From positions 1 through 45,429 of the forward strand of contig JAILRB010000004.1 of the NCBI GenBank assembly GCA_024698585.1: DNA of 45,429 nt. The letters run 5' to 3'. Positions 17,205 to 25,244 of this stretch are shown piece after piece. Origin of the DNA: Eubacterium sp. GTDB lineage: Bacteria; Bacillota; Clostridia; Lachnospirales; Lachnospiraceae. The notes beneath the pieces are model-generated. The model had not been told where the DNA came from, did no database searches, and saw only the letters and a list, made by a program, of their open reading frames with translations. How positions within the stretch are numbered: position 1 is the first letter of the stretch; each line of letters begins with the position of its first letter. Position numbers and translations under genes: made by a program.

Positions 17205-17265
17205 GATTAAACATCCCACACGATGTCTCCTAATACAATAGTATGACATCTTTAGAGAATTTTGT

Positions 17266-18654
17266 CTATATAATTCCAAAGGCTCCCAGTAATAAAAATA
17301 CAAGTAAAATCGGCGCAACAATCTTAACCATAGCAATGTAAAGACCTTTTCTACCGAACTTTTCTCCATTTCGGGTAACTTCATCAATAACATATTTCGG
17401 CTTGGCAACCCATCCAATTAAAATACAGGTTCCGATGGCCACCAGTGGCATCAGGATATTGTTTGAAACATAATCAAAAATATCCAAAATCTGTGCACTT
17501 CCCCCCTTTGGTGTATTCGGAAGTTTTGCTTCGAAATACAGAAGATTGTATCCCAGACAGATTACAGCACCAATTGCTAAAGCTATGACTGTCTCAATGA
17601 TTGTGGCTCTTCTTCTGGAAATCTTAAACTTATCCATCAGGCTGGCAACAACAGCTTCCAAAACCGAAACAGAACTGGTTAAAGCAGCAAATAATACCAT
17701 AATAAAGAATAATGCTCCAACAATCTGTCCTACGGTTCCCATTTCCTCAAAAGCTTTCGGAATTGCCTGAAACATCAGACCCGGTCCGGCTGTCATTCCT
17801 TCCATTCCCATAAACACATAAACTGCCGGGATAATCATGACCCCTGCAAGGATTGCCACGATGGTATCAAAAATTTCGATTTGGTTTACAGCCCCCATCA
17901 GATTATGTTCTTCCTTAACGTATGAACCATAAGTAACCATAATTCCCATAGCCACACTGATACTATAAAAGAGCTGTCCCATGGCATCCATCACAATCAT
18001 AAAGAAGCCTTTTGCCGTGATTCCGTCAAAGTTAGGAATCAAAAAAACTTTCAGTCCTTGAACACCGGTTCTTCCACTTTCCGGATCCTTTGTGAAAACA
18101 CTAAAAATGGCAATGCCAATGACTAAGAAGAAAAGAATCGGCATCAGAATCTTCGACATAATTTCAATTCCTTTGTCAACACCACGAAAGACAATAAATG
18201 CTGTGCCAATCAAAAAAATCGCTGTAAAGAGAATTGGTGCATATTGCTGAGTAATAAATCCACCAAAGTATTTATCTCCTGCCGCTTCGGCACCTTTTCC
18301 TGTGGTAAACGTCACAGCATATTTCAGTACCCAACCACCGATAATACAGTAGTATGGCAAAATCATAAATGGAACAACCGCGGAAAACAATCCCACAATT
18401 TTAAATCGTTTATTAATCTTTCCATAAGCTGTTAAGGAACTCTGCTTGGTTTTTCTTCCAATGGCAACCTCGGATACCAAAAGGGTAAAACCAAAACTTA
18501 AGGCAAGAACAATATAAACAATCAAAAAGACTCCACCACCGTCTTTTGCTGCCAGATAAGGAAACCTCCAAATATTTCCTAATCCCACTGCACTTCCTGC
18601 CGCAGAAAGGATAAATCCCAATGTTCCTGAAAACGAATTTCGTTTCTCTTTCAT
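17266..18654 (-). CDS. Sodium-dependent transporter, NSS/SNF family
   Basis: A polytopic symporter of about 462 residues in the neurotransmitter:sodium symporter family. The N terminus carries the family signature with the unwound first helix (LSAAGSAVGLGNIWRFPYLA, then KDGGGVFLIVYIV). Other marks are EVAIGRKTKQSSLTAYG, MDAMGQLFYSISVAMGIMVT and the FAALTSSVSVLEAVVAS helix. About eleven membrane helices are visible, matching bacterial members that take up amino acids such as tryptophan, leucine or tyrosine with sodium. Substrate not predictable. GGGAGG precedes tandem ATGs at 18657 and 18654; the second has the better spacing. Only about 30 bases separate it from the terminator of the upstream operon, and no convincing promoter is visible there. 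Confidence 0.92.
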   Translation of the reverse strand: MKEKRNSFSGTLGFILSAAGSAVGLGNIWRFPYLAAKDGGGVFLIVYIVLALSFGFTLLVSEVAIGRKTKQSSLTAYGKINKRFKIVGLFSAVVPFMILPYYCIIGGWVLKYAVTFTTGKGAEAAGDKYFGGFITQQYAPILFTAIFLIGTAFIVFRGVDKGIEIMSKILMPILFFLVIGIAIFSVFTKDPESGRTGVQGLKVFLIPNFDGITAKGFFMIVMDAMGQLFYSISVAMGIMVTYGSYVKEEHNLMGAVNQIEIFDTIVAILAGVMIIPAVYVFMGMEGMTAGPGLMFQAIPKAFEEMGTVGQIVGALFFIMVLFAALTSSVSVLEAVVASLMDKFKISRRRATIIETVIALAIGAVICLGYNLLYFEAKLPNTPKGGSAQILDIFDYVSNNILMPLVAIGTCILIGWVAKPKYVIDEVTRNGEKFGRKGLYIAMVKIVAPILLVFLLLGAFGII

Positions 18655-18687
18655 CATAACCTCCCAATGATGTATTCTCTAATCTCT

Positions 18688-18721
18688 AAAAAAAAGAATG
18701 CCGGTGTAGTAGACACCGGCA
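18688..18721 (-). terminator. Strong terminator of the metal ABC operon
   Basis: TGCCGGTGT (18699-18707) pairs with ACACCGGCA (18713-18721). On the minus strand it is followed by TTCTTTTTTTT. Confidence 0.9.
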
Positions 18722-18812
18722 CATTTTCGACATATTTCTATCACATCTACCAAATCAAGTATACACACATTCTTCCGATAATGCAAGAACCCCCTGATTC
18801 ATCGTAGATTCC

Positions 18813-19319
18813 TTACTCTAATGTAGCATTTTTCAACCGACAGAACGAATAGCCACCTTCCTCATAGACTTCAAAGATGCCTCGAACTTTAATCTCGTCT
18901 CCGTCGTTCGGATACTTCATCCCTTTCTTCAACTGAAACTCAATGCCCTGAGCACAGCACGCAGTAGCATCCTGAATCACACAGGAATAATAAACCTTGC
19001 CGGAAACTTCTTCCTTATAGATTCCGTTAATTCCGTCCATAATGATTTCCTTGCCAATGTATTCATCCGGATACATCACAATATCATTCACCTGAGAATA
19101 CACCATGGTGGAAGACATCTGGGTCAAATCAATGCTATCTCCAATCACCGTCGTTTCACGGATATCTTCAATGTCAGCCCCGGTAGTTTCTTCAATTACA
19201 ATTGATTCCGAGGTCTTTCCTTCCTGTTTTGCAATTTCCTTCTCAATGTATGCATTTCCTTTTCCACAACCGCTAAAAAGTAACACACCACAAATCACTG
19301 CAACCAAACTTTTCTTCAT
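18813..19319 (-). CDS. Lipoprotein with OB-fold-like domain, metal transporter operon
   Basis: A secreted lipoprotein of 168 residues: MKKSLVAVICGVLLFSGCGK has a clear lipobox with the modified Cys at position 18. An acidic Thr/Glu-rich spacer leads to a compact C-terminal domain (MYPDEYIGKEIIMDGINGIY, YYSCVIQDATACCAQGIEF, YPNDGDEIKVRGIFEVYEEG). Its strand pattern resembles nucleic-acid-binding OB folds used extracellularly. The adjacent Cys pair (ACCAQG) could bind metal. Its ATG overlaps the stop of the permease gene (TAATG), so it is translationally coupled to the transporter and probably assists metal capture. No named family recognised. Confidence 0.75.
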   Translation of the reverse strand: MKKSLVAVICGVLLFSGCGKGNAYIEKEIAKQEGKTSESIVIEETTGADIEDIRETTVIGDSIDLTQMSSTMVYSQVNDIVMYPDEYIGKEIIMDGINGIYKEEVSGKVYYSCVIQDATACCAQGIEFQLKKGMKYPNDGDEIKVRGIFEVYEEGGYSFCRLKNATLE

Positions 19320-20158
19320 TAGGAGCGACCTCCTACTTTACCAATAATACAGCAAATGAGAAATGCCAGAATGTCAATGGCAACAATCGTGGAACCTACC
19401 GGTGTTCCATAAAGAATGGAGCCTAAGATTCCCGCCACAGAACAAATAATGGACAATACCGCCGAGCATACTGTCACTGATAAGAAACTTTTAAATATTC
19501 TCATAGCTGAAAGGGCAGGGAAAATAATCAATGCGGATACCAGTAACGACCCTACCAGATTCATAGCCAATACAATAATCACTGCAATAATAATGGCAAT
19601 TAACAGATTAAAGGCATTCACCTTCGTTCCAATTGCCTTAGAAAAATTCTCATCAAAAGTGACAGCGAAAATACGATTGTAAAAAATCACAAAGAACGCT
19701 ACCACTAAAACAGACAAGCCGATACACAGAAAAACTTCCGACTGTCGCAATGTTAAGATGGAGGTGGAACCAAATAAGGTGGAACACACATCTCCGGAAA
19801 TGTTTGCTGAAGTAGAAAACAGATTCATTAATAAATATCCAATGGCCAATGCTCCCACAGAAATCATTGCCACTGCTGCGTCTCCCTTAATCATTGCATT
19901 TTGCCCTGTCCATAGTAATAGAACCGCACAAATTACCGTAATCGGCAGGACCAAAAGCATATCGTCAGCCAAACCGATGACTGCAGAAATTGCCATGGCA
20001 CCAAAAGCCACATGAGATAATCCGTCACCAATAAAGGAAAATCGCTTCAACACTAAAGTAACTCCCAACAAAGAAGAGCAAAGGGCGATTAACACCCCAA
20101 CAATTAAGGCGTATCTTACAAATGGATATTCAAAATAAAATAATAACTTGTCAAACAT
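19319..20158 (-). CDS. Metal ABC transporter permease (ZnuB-like)
   Basis: A membrane permease of 279 residues with about eight hydrophobic helices. The ABC-3 family signature is visible at FSFIGDGLSHVAFGAMAISA and in the AMNLVGSLLVSALIIFPALSAMRI helix. Family members carry Zn(II) or Mn(II), here presumably with the lipoprotein encoded 18 bases upstream. The gene lies between the binding protein and the OB-like lipoprotein with no room for an ATPase. Confidence 0.9.
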   Translation of the reverse strand: MFDKLLFYFEYPFVRYALIVGVLIALCSSLLGVTLVLKRFSFIGDGLSHVAFGAMAISAVIGLADDMLLVLPITVICAVLLLWTGQNAMIKGDAAVAMISVGALAIGYLLMNLFSTSANISGDVCSTLFGSTSILTLRQSEVFLCIGLSVLVVAFFVIFYNRIFAVTFDENFSKAIGTKVNAFNLLIAIIIAVIIVLAMNLVGSLLVSALIIFPALSAMRIFKSFLSVTVCSAVLSIICSVAGILGSILYGTPVGSTIVAIDILAFLICCIIGKVGGRS

Positions 20159-20176
20159 GGTTTCTACCTCGATTCA

Positions 20177-21154
20177 TTATTTTAACGCCTGCTCTAAAAC
20201 CTTTAAATTCTCTTCCATGACCTTCAGGTAAGTAACACCTTTTTTAACATCCTCCGATGTAATTCCCTGCATGGAATTCATAGACTGAATAGATTGCTTT
20301 TTCGATTTCGTATTTTCCACTACGGTCTTTGCAATCTTCTGATCAGAACCTTCGATAGTCAATACAGTTCCAAGATTTAATTCGTCTGTTTTCTTTGCCA
20401 GAAAAACAACGGTCTCAAAGCTAGCTTCTGTTTCAGCACTACATCCTACAAATGCTGCATAATAAGAAATTCCATAATCATCAACCAGATATCGGAAAGG
20501 AAATCTGTCTGCAAAGAGAACTGTTTTCTTTTCGCTCTGATCTACCGCATCTTTATATTGTACATCTAAATCTTCTAATTTACCAATATAATTCTCTGCA
20601 TTCTTCTGATAGTTCTCTGCATGTTTCGTGTCTACCTGTCCCAGGGTATCAGAAATCTTCTGAACGAGAATTTTCGTATTTTTTAAAGAAAGCCAGACAT
20701 GTTCATCATATTCCGGTCCTTCCTCTTCCTCGCCTTCTTCGGCTTCCTCCTCTTCTCCCTGCATTCCTTCAACGATTTCTTCTTCCTTGACCTGTCCCTT
20801 CAGGGCATCCATTAAATTAATTACCTTCATATCTTTATTTACAGATTCTTTTAAGGCATCTTCCACCCATCCATCGGATTCGCCACCTACATAGATGAAC
20901 ACATCACAGGATGTGACTTTCATAATATCCTCTGCTGTAGGCTGATAACTGTGAAGATCTACCCCGTTATCTAAAAGCATTGTGATTTCCACAGAATCAT
21001 TATTCTCACCTACCACTTCTTTCACCCAGTCATATTCCGGGAAAATGGTGGTCACAATACTAATTTTTCCATCGTCCTTTTTATTACTTCCTCCACAGGC
21101 AGTTAATCCCATTACCATGATTATTGCCAAAGCTACACTTACAATTCGCTTCAT
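20177..21154 (-). CDS. Metal ABC transporter substrate-binding lipoprotein (ZnuA-like)
   Basis: A cluster A-I solute-binding protein of 325 residues for zinc or a similar divalent metal. The signal peptide ends in LTAC with lipid-modified Cys20. Ligand-type residues are His68 in VDLHSYQPT and His152 in DEHVWLSLKN. The third usual His, in the segment after the linker helix, is not present: the sequence there reads FADRFPFRYLVDDYG. The metal-handling loop that is His-rich in many ZnuA proteins is instead Glu-rich (EEEEAEEGEEEEG, residues about 123-151). AGGAGG lies before the ATG. The gene is first in its operon, behind a perfect promoter with Fur-family boxes. Confidence 0.92.
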   Translation of the reverse strand: MKRIVSVALAIIMVMGLTACGGSNKKDDGKISIVTTIFPEYDWVKEVVGENNDSVEITMLLDNGVDLHSYQPTAEDIMKVTSCDVFIYVGGESDGWVEDALKESVNKDMKVINLMDALKGQVKEEEIVEGMQGEEEEAEEGEEEEGPEYDEHVWLSLKNTKILVQKISDTLGQVDTKHAENYQKNAENYIGKLEDLDVQYKDAVDQSEKKTVLFADRFPFRYLVDDYGISYYAAFVGCSAETEASFETVVFLAKKTDELNLGTVLTIEGSDQKIAKTVVENTKSKKQSIQSMNSMQGITSEDVKKGVTYLKVMEENLKVLEQALK

Positions 21155-21177
21155 AATGTTCCTCCTAGTTTGAATTT

Positions 21178-21245
21178 GAAAATCATTATCAAATTATACA
21201 GAACCTGTAACACCTTGTCAATACGAATTTGAAAACTATTTTCAT
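21178..21245 (-). promoter_or_regulatory. Consensus promoter with two Fur/Zur-type boxes
   Basis: On the minus strand TTGACA (21217-21222), a 17-base spacer, TATAAT (21194-21199): a perfect sigma-A promoter. One 15-base box, TGATAATGATTTTCA (21178-21192), lies just downstream of the -10. A second, TGAAAATAGTTTTCA (21231-21245), lies upstream of the -35. Both are 7-1-7 palindromes close to the Fur-family consensus. Repression by metal-loaded Fur or Zur is inferred; the boxes do not tell which. Confidence 0.85.
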
Positions 21246-21264
21246 ATTTGCAATAAAGAAAAAC

Positions 21265-21286
21265 TGCTGTGCTTAAGCACAGCAGC
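21265..21286 (-). terminator. Terminator after the methyltransferase gene
   Basis: A perfect 22-base palindrome (CTGCTGTGCTT with its complement) follows the methyltransferase stop. It continues with TTTTTCTTT on the minus strand and CCTTTTTTT on the plus strand. Confidence 0.9.
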
Positions 21287-21291
21287 CTTTT

Positions 21292-22140
21292 TTAATTTCT
21301 CTTACTTGAAAAATCTAATCTGACAATTTTCATTTTGTAAACTTTATCTGCTAATTTTGCATAAAAACGATAGCTCTTTGGAATCGTCTCATCCTTGATT
21401 TCACTATATTTCTTCATATAGCCTTTTTCACTGATTTTAGAATTTTTAATCCATGGTCTGATGTCCCAACGGGTTTCGTCCACAGTAAAGAGACTCTCAA
21501 TATTCTCAATATTATTTTCCTTAATCCAATCTTTCAGTCTCATTTTTGCTGCAACTTTTCCCATACTGTCAAAAACAAGTCTTCCTTCCGGGAATCTCAA
21601 CGCCATGGCATTAAAAAGATTCTTAATATCTTCACGCTTCATATAACTGAATACACCTGATGCGAAGAAAATCACTCCGTTTTCCGAATCAATTTCATTA
21701 AACCATTCCTGATCCGTAATATCATAATCTAAATTTGTAATGCGGTCTGTTTCCGGAATTAATTCGTTTCTAAATTCCATTTTATCCGGTGCATCTAAAT
21801 TATAAATTTTGCACCTTCCATTATCACACTTTTCCGCAGTCTGATCTAACCCACAACCAATATTTACCACTGCTGCATCCGGATATTCTGCTAAATATTC
21901 TAAAATTTCTGCTTCAATATCATTCTGACGCTGTGCAGCCTCTAAAGTTTCAAACTGCTGCATCTTTCCTGTTTCACTTTGCTCGACTTCCTTGGAATCA
22001 TATTCAAATCTGGTAAGAAGTTCCATCGCGTAGTCATCACGAAATAAATGAGGAAATTTTTCAATACATATTTTTTTTCTAAAAAGAGGAATAACCATCT
22101 GCTCCTCAAGGGTATCTTTTTCAATCTGCACCTTTTCCAT
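21292..22140 (-). CDS. SAM-dependent methyltransferase, LCM/PPM1-like family
   Basis: A class I methyltransferase of 282 residues. The SAM-binding motif is AAVVNIGCGLDQTAEKCDN, followed by YNLDAPDKMEFRNELIP. The acidic motif II region is NGVIFFASGVFSYMKREDI. A GCGLD core followed by an LDxP strand is characteristic of the leucine carboxyl methyltransferase-like group (PPM1/TcmP), whose bacterial members methylate carboxylates of small molecules or antibiotic precursors. Substrate unknown. It is monocistronic, with AGGAGG before its ATG and a strong terminator after it. Confidence 0.85.
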   Translation of the reverse strand: MEKVQIEKDTLEEQMVIPLFRKKICIEKFPHLFRDDYAMELLTRFEYDSKEVEQSETGKMQQFETLEAAQRQNDIEAEILEYLAEYPDAAVVNIGCGLDQTAEKCDNGRCKIYNLDAPDKMEFRNELIPETDRITNLDYDITDQEWFNEIDSENGVIFFASGVFSYMKREDIKNLFNAMALRFPEGRLVFDSMGKVAAKMRLKDWIKENNIENIESLFTVDETRWDIRPWIKNSKISEKGYMKKYSEIKDETIPKSYRFYAKLADKVYKMKIVRLDFSSKRN

Positions 22141-22201
22141 TTTTTGCCTCCTGCTCCTTTAAGAAAATTATTCCTAAATATTTTTCTTTTCCGTACTTAC
22201 T

Positions 22202-22230
22202 AATTTACCATATTTTCCCGATTTTTCCAA
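22202..22230 (-). promoter_or_regulatory. Possible promoter of the methyltransferase gene
   Basis: On the minus strand TTGGAA (22225-22230), 17 bases, TAAATT (22202-22207) preceded by TGG. Both boxes are imperfect. Confidence 0.35.
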
Positions 22231-22252
22231 GGGTTCTGCCTAGGAATCCTCA

Positions 22253-22304
22253 AGGAATTAATTCCTCTTATCGTCTTACAATTTTGATTAAAATATGATA
22301 TGAT
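22253..22304 (+). promoter_or_regulatory. Promoter of isochorismatase gene with upstream palindrome
   Basis: TTACAA (22276-22281), 17 bases, TATGAT (22299-22304). Ten bases upstream of the -35 lies a perfect 14-base palindrome, AGGAATTAATTCCT (22253-22266), a candidate operator. Confidence 0.6.
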
Positions 22305-22407
22305 GAGTATGTATTTATCTGTTCGGAAAAAATTAAATAAGGAAGTATTGTTCTCATTGTTTTTCAATTACAAAACAATCTGCGACACTTACTCAAAGGA
22401 GGAAAAC

Positions 22408-22932
22408 ATGAAAAAAATATTAATCGTTGTGGATATGCAGAACGATTTCATTGATGGCGCCTTAGGAACACCGGAAGCGGTTGCAATCATTCCGAATGTC
22501 ATTAACAAAATTGAAGGATTCGACGGTGAAATCATTGCCACATTGGATACACACTTTGTGGATTATCTGGATTCCATGGAAGGAAAGAAAATTCCGATTA
22601 CTCATTGTGTCAGAGGAACGGAAGGATGGCAGATTCAGAAAGATGTCAAAGAGGCATTAGAGAAAAAGAATTATCTTTCTTTGGAAAAAAGTACATTTTG
22701 TGGAATCGATTTGCCGGATATGGTCTACGAATTGTTGGGTGATGAAGATTTATCCATTGAATTGGTAGGTTTATGCACGGATATTTCCGTAGTATCCAAT
22801 GCACTGATTCTGAAAGCATTCTATCCGGAAAGTGACATCACGGTAGATTCATCCTGCTGTGCAGGAATGACTCCGGAACTTCATAAGGCAGCACTTGCTA
22901 CCATACAGTCTTGCTTGATTGATGTTAATTAA
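22408..22932 (+). CDS. Isochorismatase-family cysteine hydrolase (nicotinamidase-related)
   Basis: A hydrolase of 174 residues starting at the ATG at 22408 with AAAGGAGG upstream; an earlier in-frame start lacks a ribosome site. The catalytic Asp lies in LIVVDMQNDFIDG, the Lys probably in SLEKSTFCG, and the Cys in VGLCTDISVVSNAL. The DTHFVDYLDSMEGKKIPITH segment followed by CVRGTEGW resembles the metal-binding stretch of nicotinamidases. Length and motifs fit small nicotinamidase-related amidases. Whether nicotinamide is the substrate cannot be settled. It stands alone, between a dedicated promoter and a shared terminator. Confidence 0.88.
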   Translation: MKKILIVVDMQNDFIDGALGTPEAVAIIPNVINKIEGFDGEIIATLDTHFVDYLDSMEGKKIPITHCVRGTEGWQIQKDVKEALEKKNYLSLEKSTFCGIDLPDMVYELLGDEDLSIELVGLCTDISVVSNALILKAFYPESDITVDSSCCAGMTPELHKAALATIQSCLIDVN

Positions 22933-22966
22933 GAAATTTCGAACTTTGACCCTAGGTCAAAAAAAG

Positions 22967-22992
22967 TCCCATCAGAGTAAAATCTGATGGGA
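22967..22992. terminator. Bidirectional terminator
   Basis: TCCCATCAGA (22967-22976) pairs with TCTGATGGGA (22983-22992). It is followed by TTTTCATTT on the plus strand and CTTTTTTT on the minus strand, between two convergent genes. Confidence 0.9.
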
Positions 22993-22999
22993 TTTTCAT

Positions 23000-23746
23000 T
23001 TAAACTAAATTATATTTTCTTGCCAAAAATGCAAATGCAACTCCGAATGCAATCAGTGCCAATCCTAATGCCATCAATCCACCACCTTCGTGAGGATCAT
23101 TTTTCATCAGGCGGAATTCCGTTGGATCATCATAATTGATTTTCAAACGAACACGTTCTCCGATTTTTGGAATGTTCTTATTAATGAAAACTCCATTCGA
23201 AAGGAAATAAGTCGTTCCATTAAATACTACTTCGTAAATCGGGCATTTATATGGTCCATCAAATCTTCTCTCATCGTAATCATTACAAATAGCCATAACC
23301 TCATAATTACAACGACTTCTAAATGTACTCATGTATGACACATATGCCACTGTGAGACAAGATCCAAAACTCACTAAGAAAACCGGTGCTGCAGTATATA
23401 TAGCCGTTTCGAAATCCATTAATTTCTTCAGTTCCTTAATACTACGAATTTCAATGATATCCTTTAACTGCACATATCCCAAGGACTGTAATGCCGCAAT
23501 AGAAATCAGAAAGCTTCCGATAAAGATCAGAAAAATAGCGAAACCGGTATGTCGTCTGTGTTCCAGCTTTCTTGCCACATATAGCGCAAAACCAACAACG
23601 GCAAAAGCCTGTGCACAAACGCGGAATGCATTCAGGTAATCTTTCTGGATGATTAAGAAAATCAGTCCTCCGATTGTCGCCGCAATCCATAAATAGCCAA
23701 TAATTCCAAAAAGAACTTTTCTAATTTTTCTTATCGCATTTCCCAT
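23000..23746 (-). CDS. Membrane protein with C-terminal DUF3592-like domain
   Basis: A protein of about 248 residues from the ATG at 23746 (MGNAIRKIRKVLFG). Five hydrophobic segments are visible. A soluble part (CPIYEVVFNGTTYFLSNGVF, NKNIPKIGERVRLKINYDD, PTEF) matches the small strand-rich DUF3592-type domain. A last helix (GLMALGLALIAFGVAFAFLA) closes the protein. No enzymatic motif was seen. GGGAG lies 11 bases before the chosen start; a longer start at 23773 is possible. Confidence 0.65.
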   Translation of the reverse strand: MGNAIRKIRKVLFGIIGYLWIAATIGGLIFLIIQKDYLNAFRVCAQAFAVVGFALYVARKLEHRRHTGFAIFLIFIGSFLISIAALQSLGYVQLKDIIEIRSIKELKKLMDFETAIYTAAPVFLVSFGSCLTVAYVSYMSTFRSRCNYEVMAICNDYDERRFDGPYKCPIYEVVFNGTTYFLSNGVFINKNIPKIGERVRLKINYDDPTEFRLMKNDPHEGGGLMALGLALIAFGVAFAFLARKYNLV

Positions 23747-23786
23747 ATTATTTAATTCTCCCTTTCCGTACAAAAACTCTATCTCT

Positions 23787-23815
23787 ATTTTATTCTACAT
23801 TCCGTACAATTTCAA
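23787..23815 (-). promoter_or_regulatory. Promoter of the DUF3592-like gene
   Basis: On the minus strand TTGAAA (23810-23815), a 17-base spacer, TAAAAT (23787-23792). Confidence 0.6.
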
Positions 23816-23846
23816 TAAAATCTTAGGAACTCTCATAATATGTTTT

Positions 23847-24680
23847 TTATTTTTCCGATACCCAAATATATCCAAATGCGTTTGGTCCCCAATGGCATGC
23901 TAATGCCGGATCCAGATTGTCATACTCACCCATGTATGGATAGTATTTATCATCCGTCATTTCAATCAGTTCATCCAGATTATCCTTGTTATAAGTATAA
24001 GAAGGAACAATCTGATATTCTGAATCATGACCGGTTTCTGATAAACGATTGACAATTTCCTTCATCGCCTTTTTTAATCCACGGACTTTACCCACCAGTT
24101 TCACTTCTCCGCTAATACTATCCAGGGAAATCAATGGTTTTATATTCATCAGACTTCCGGCAACATAAGCAGCCTTACTTAGTCTTCCTCCCTTATACAA
24201 ATACTCCAGTGATTCCGGAATTGCAATAACCTGTAGTCTCGGAATGAGTTCATTGATTTTCTTCTCCACAAAATCCAGAGATTTATCCCGGTACTTATTT
24301 ACCTCATCCACCAGAATTCGAATGCCTCCCACAGCACTTTTCGTATCAATAACGCGAACTCTCTCCTCATCTGCAAATAACATTTTCAACGATGCATAGG
24401 TTCCTGATATTTTTGAGGAAATCGGTAAGACAATAACCTCATCTCCCATTTCAATCATCTTACGAATCATGTTTTGTGCAGTCTCCAAAGATGGAAGGGA
24501 TGTCTTTGGAAAAATATTTTTCCCAATAAAAATCTTATAAAAGTCATCCAATGATAAATTTACACCATCCAGGTATTCCGTTTCTCCCATCAGAATTTTC
24601 AATGGTAAGATTTCCACATTCAATTTTTCCTTTTCTTCCTGCTTAATACTACTTCCCGAATCCACGAGTACTCTAATCAT
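23847..24680 (-). CDS. DegV family fatty acid-binding protein
   Basis: A cytoplasmic protein of 277 residues of the DegV family, which binds a fatty acid and in Firmicutes presents it to fatty acid kinase (FakB role). Marks are the N-terminal VLVDSGSSIKQEEKEKLNVE (usually DSxxD/S), TSLPSLETAQNMIR, LPISSKISGTYASLK, the AVGGIRILVDEV segment, and ESLEYLYKGGRLSKAAYVAG with NIKPLISLD. It is preceded by an extended -10 promoter and is monocistronic. Which FakB subtype it represents cannot be told. Confidence 0.92.
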   Translation of the reverse strand: MIRVLVDSGSSIKQEEKEKLNVEILPLKILMGETEYLDGVNLSLDDFYKIFIGKNIFPKTSLPSLETAQNMIRKMIEMGDEVIVLPISSKISGTYASLKMLFADEERVRVIDTKSAVGGIRILVDEVNKYRDKSLDFVEKKINELIPRLQVIAIPESLEYLYKGGRLSKAAYVAGSLMNIKPLISLDSISGEVKLVGKVRGLKKAMKEIVNRLSETGHDSEYQIVPSYTYNKDNLDELIEMTDDKYYPYMGEYDNLDPALACHWGPNAFGYIWVSEK

Positions 24681-24729
24681 ACTTCTGCCTCTTTTCCTGT
24701 TTTATTTTTCCAGTCACTTAAACGACTAT

Positions 24730-24738
24730 ATTATACCA
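24730..24738 (-). promoter_or_regulatory. Extended -10 element upstream of degV
   Basis: On the minus strand TGGTATAAT (24730-24738), 50 bases upstream of the DegV start. There is no good -35, as is usual for extended -10 promoters. Confidence 0.5.
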
Positions 24739-24790
24739 CTAAATCTTTAGAAAATCTCTGTAATTTTTTCAAAAATAGAACTGCATCATG

Positions 24791-24811
24791 ACCACCCGTC
24801 AAACGGGTGGT
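24791..24811. repeat. Isolated stable hairpin, possible mobile-element relic
   Basis: ACCACCCGT (24791-24799) pairs with ACGGGTGGT (24803-24811) around a three-base loop, followed by a GCACGCTTTGCGCGC stretch. It lies between degV and the accessory island and is not a terminator for either side. It resembles the compact hairpins at IS200/IS605 ends, but no transposase or guide sequence was found. Confidence 0.3.
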
Positions 24812-24863
24812 TGATATTTCGCACGCTTTGCGCGCTCACCAGGATCACGACCCATAATTAAAA

Positions 24864-24890
24864 GCGGGAATATCAAACTGACATTCCCAC
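24864..24890 (-). terminator. Terminator of the DUF4417 unit
   Basis: On the minus strand GTGGGAAT pairs with ATTCCCGC (one G-U pair) and is followed by TTTTAATT. It lies seven bases after the last gene of the island. Confidence 0.7.
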
Positions 24891-24896
24891 TTTCTT

Positions 24897-25244
24897 TTAC
24901 CATCTGAATTCCGGACTAATTATATATTCACATCCAACATCCTCTATTTTCTTTTTTAACGACCTGGTATCCAATGCATCCATTGGTTTAAATTCAAAAC
25001 CATTTTCTTCAAGAATACTCTTTGCTTCAAGGGTATTACACATACAAAGCCGAGCTACGCCTTTAAGAACACTCTTTTCATAGGTCTTTACTGGCACAAT
25101 TCTCACAACATACTTGTTAGGATCAAACTCAATCAGATTATCAACTTGTGTTGCAGGTGATTCATCACACACTGGACAAATATACTCTACAGAATCACCG
25201 GTCCGATACTCAATCAGTTCGCTATTGCATTTTTTACATTTCAT
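24897..25244 (-). CDS. Zinc-ribbon protein with L7/L12-like C-terminal part
   Basis: A protein of 115 residues. The N terminus is a four-Cys zinc ribbon (MKCKKCNSELIEY, later YICPVCDESP). The second half (VRIVPVKTYEKSVLKGVARL, NTLEAKSILEENGFEF, then LKKKIEDVGCEYII) has the helix-strand order of the ribosomal L7/L12 C-terminal fold. That similarity is by eye. Its ATG overlaps the stop of the preceding gene (25241-25244), with AGGAGG upstream, so the two are coupled. In this position it could be an immunity or partner protein for the peptidase-like product; function not established. Confidence 0.6.
   Translation of the reverse strand: MKCKKCNSELIEYRTGDSVEYICPVCDESPATQVDNLIEFDPNKYVVRIVPVKTYEKSVLKGVARLCMCNTLEAKSILEENGFEFKPMDALDTRSLKKKIEDVGCEYIISPEFRW

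Noticed and set aside
23800..24870. tRNA or riboswitch around degV
   Set aside because: The hairpins present are a terminator and an isolated stem; no cloverleaf or known riboswitch core was found.
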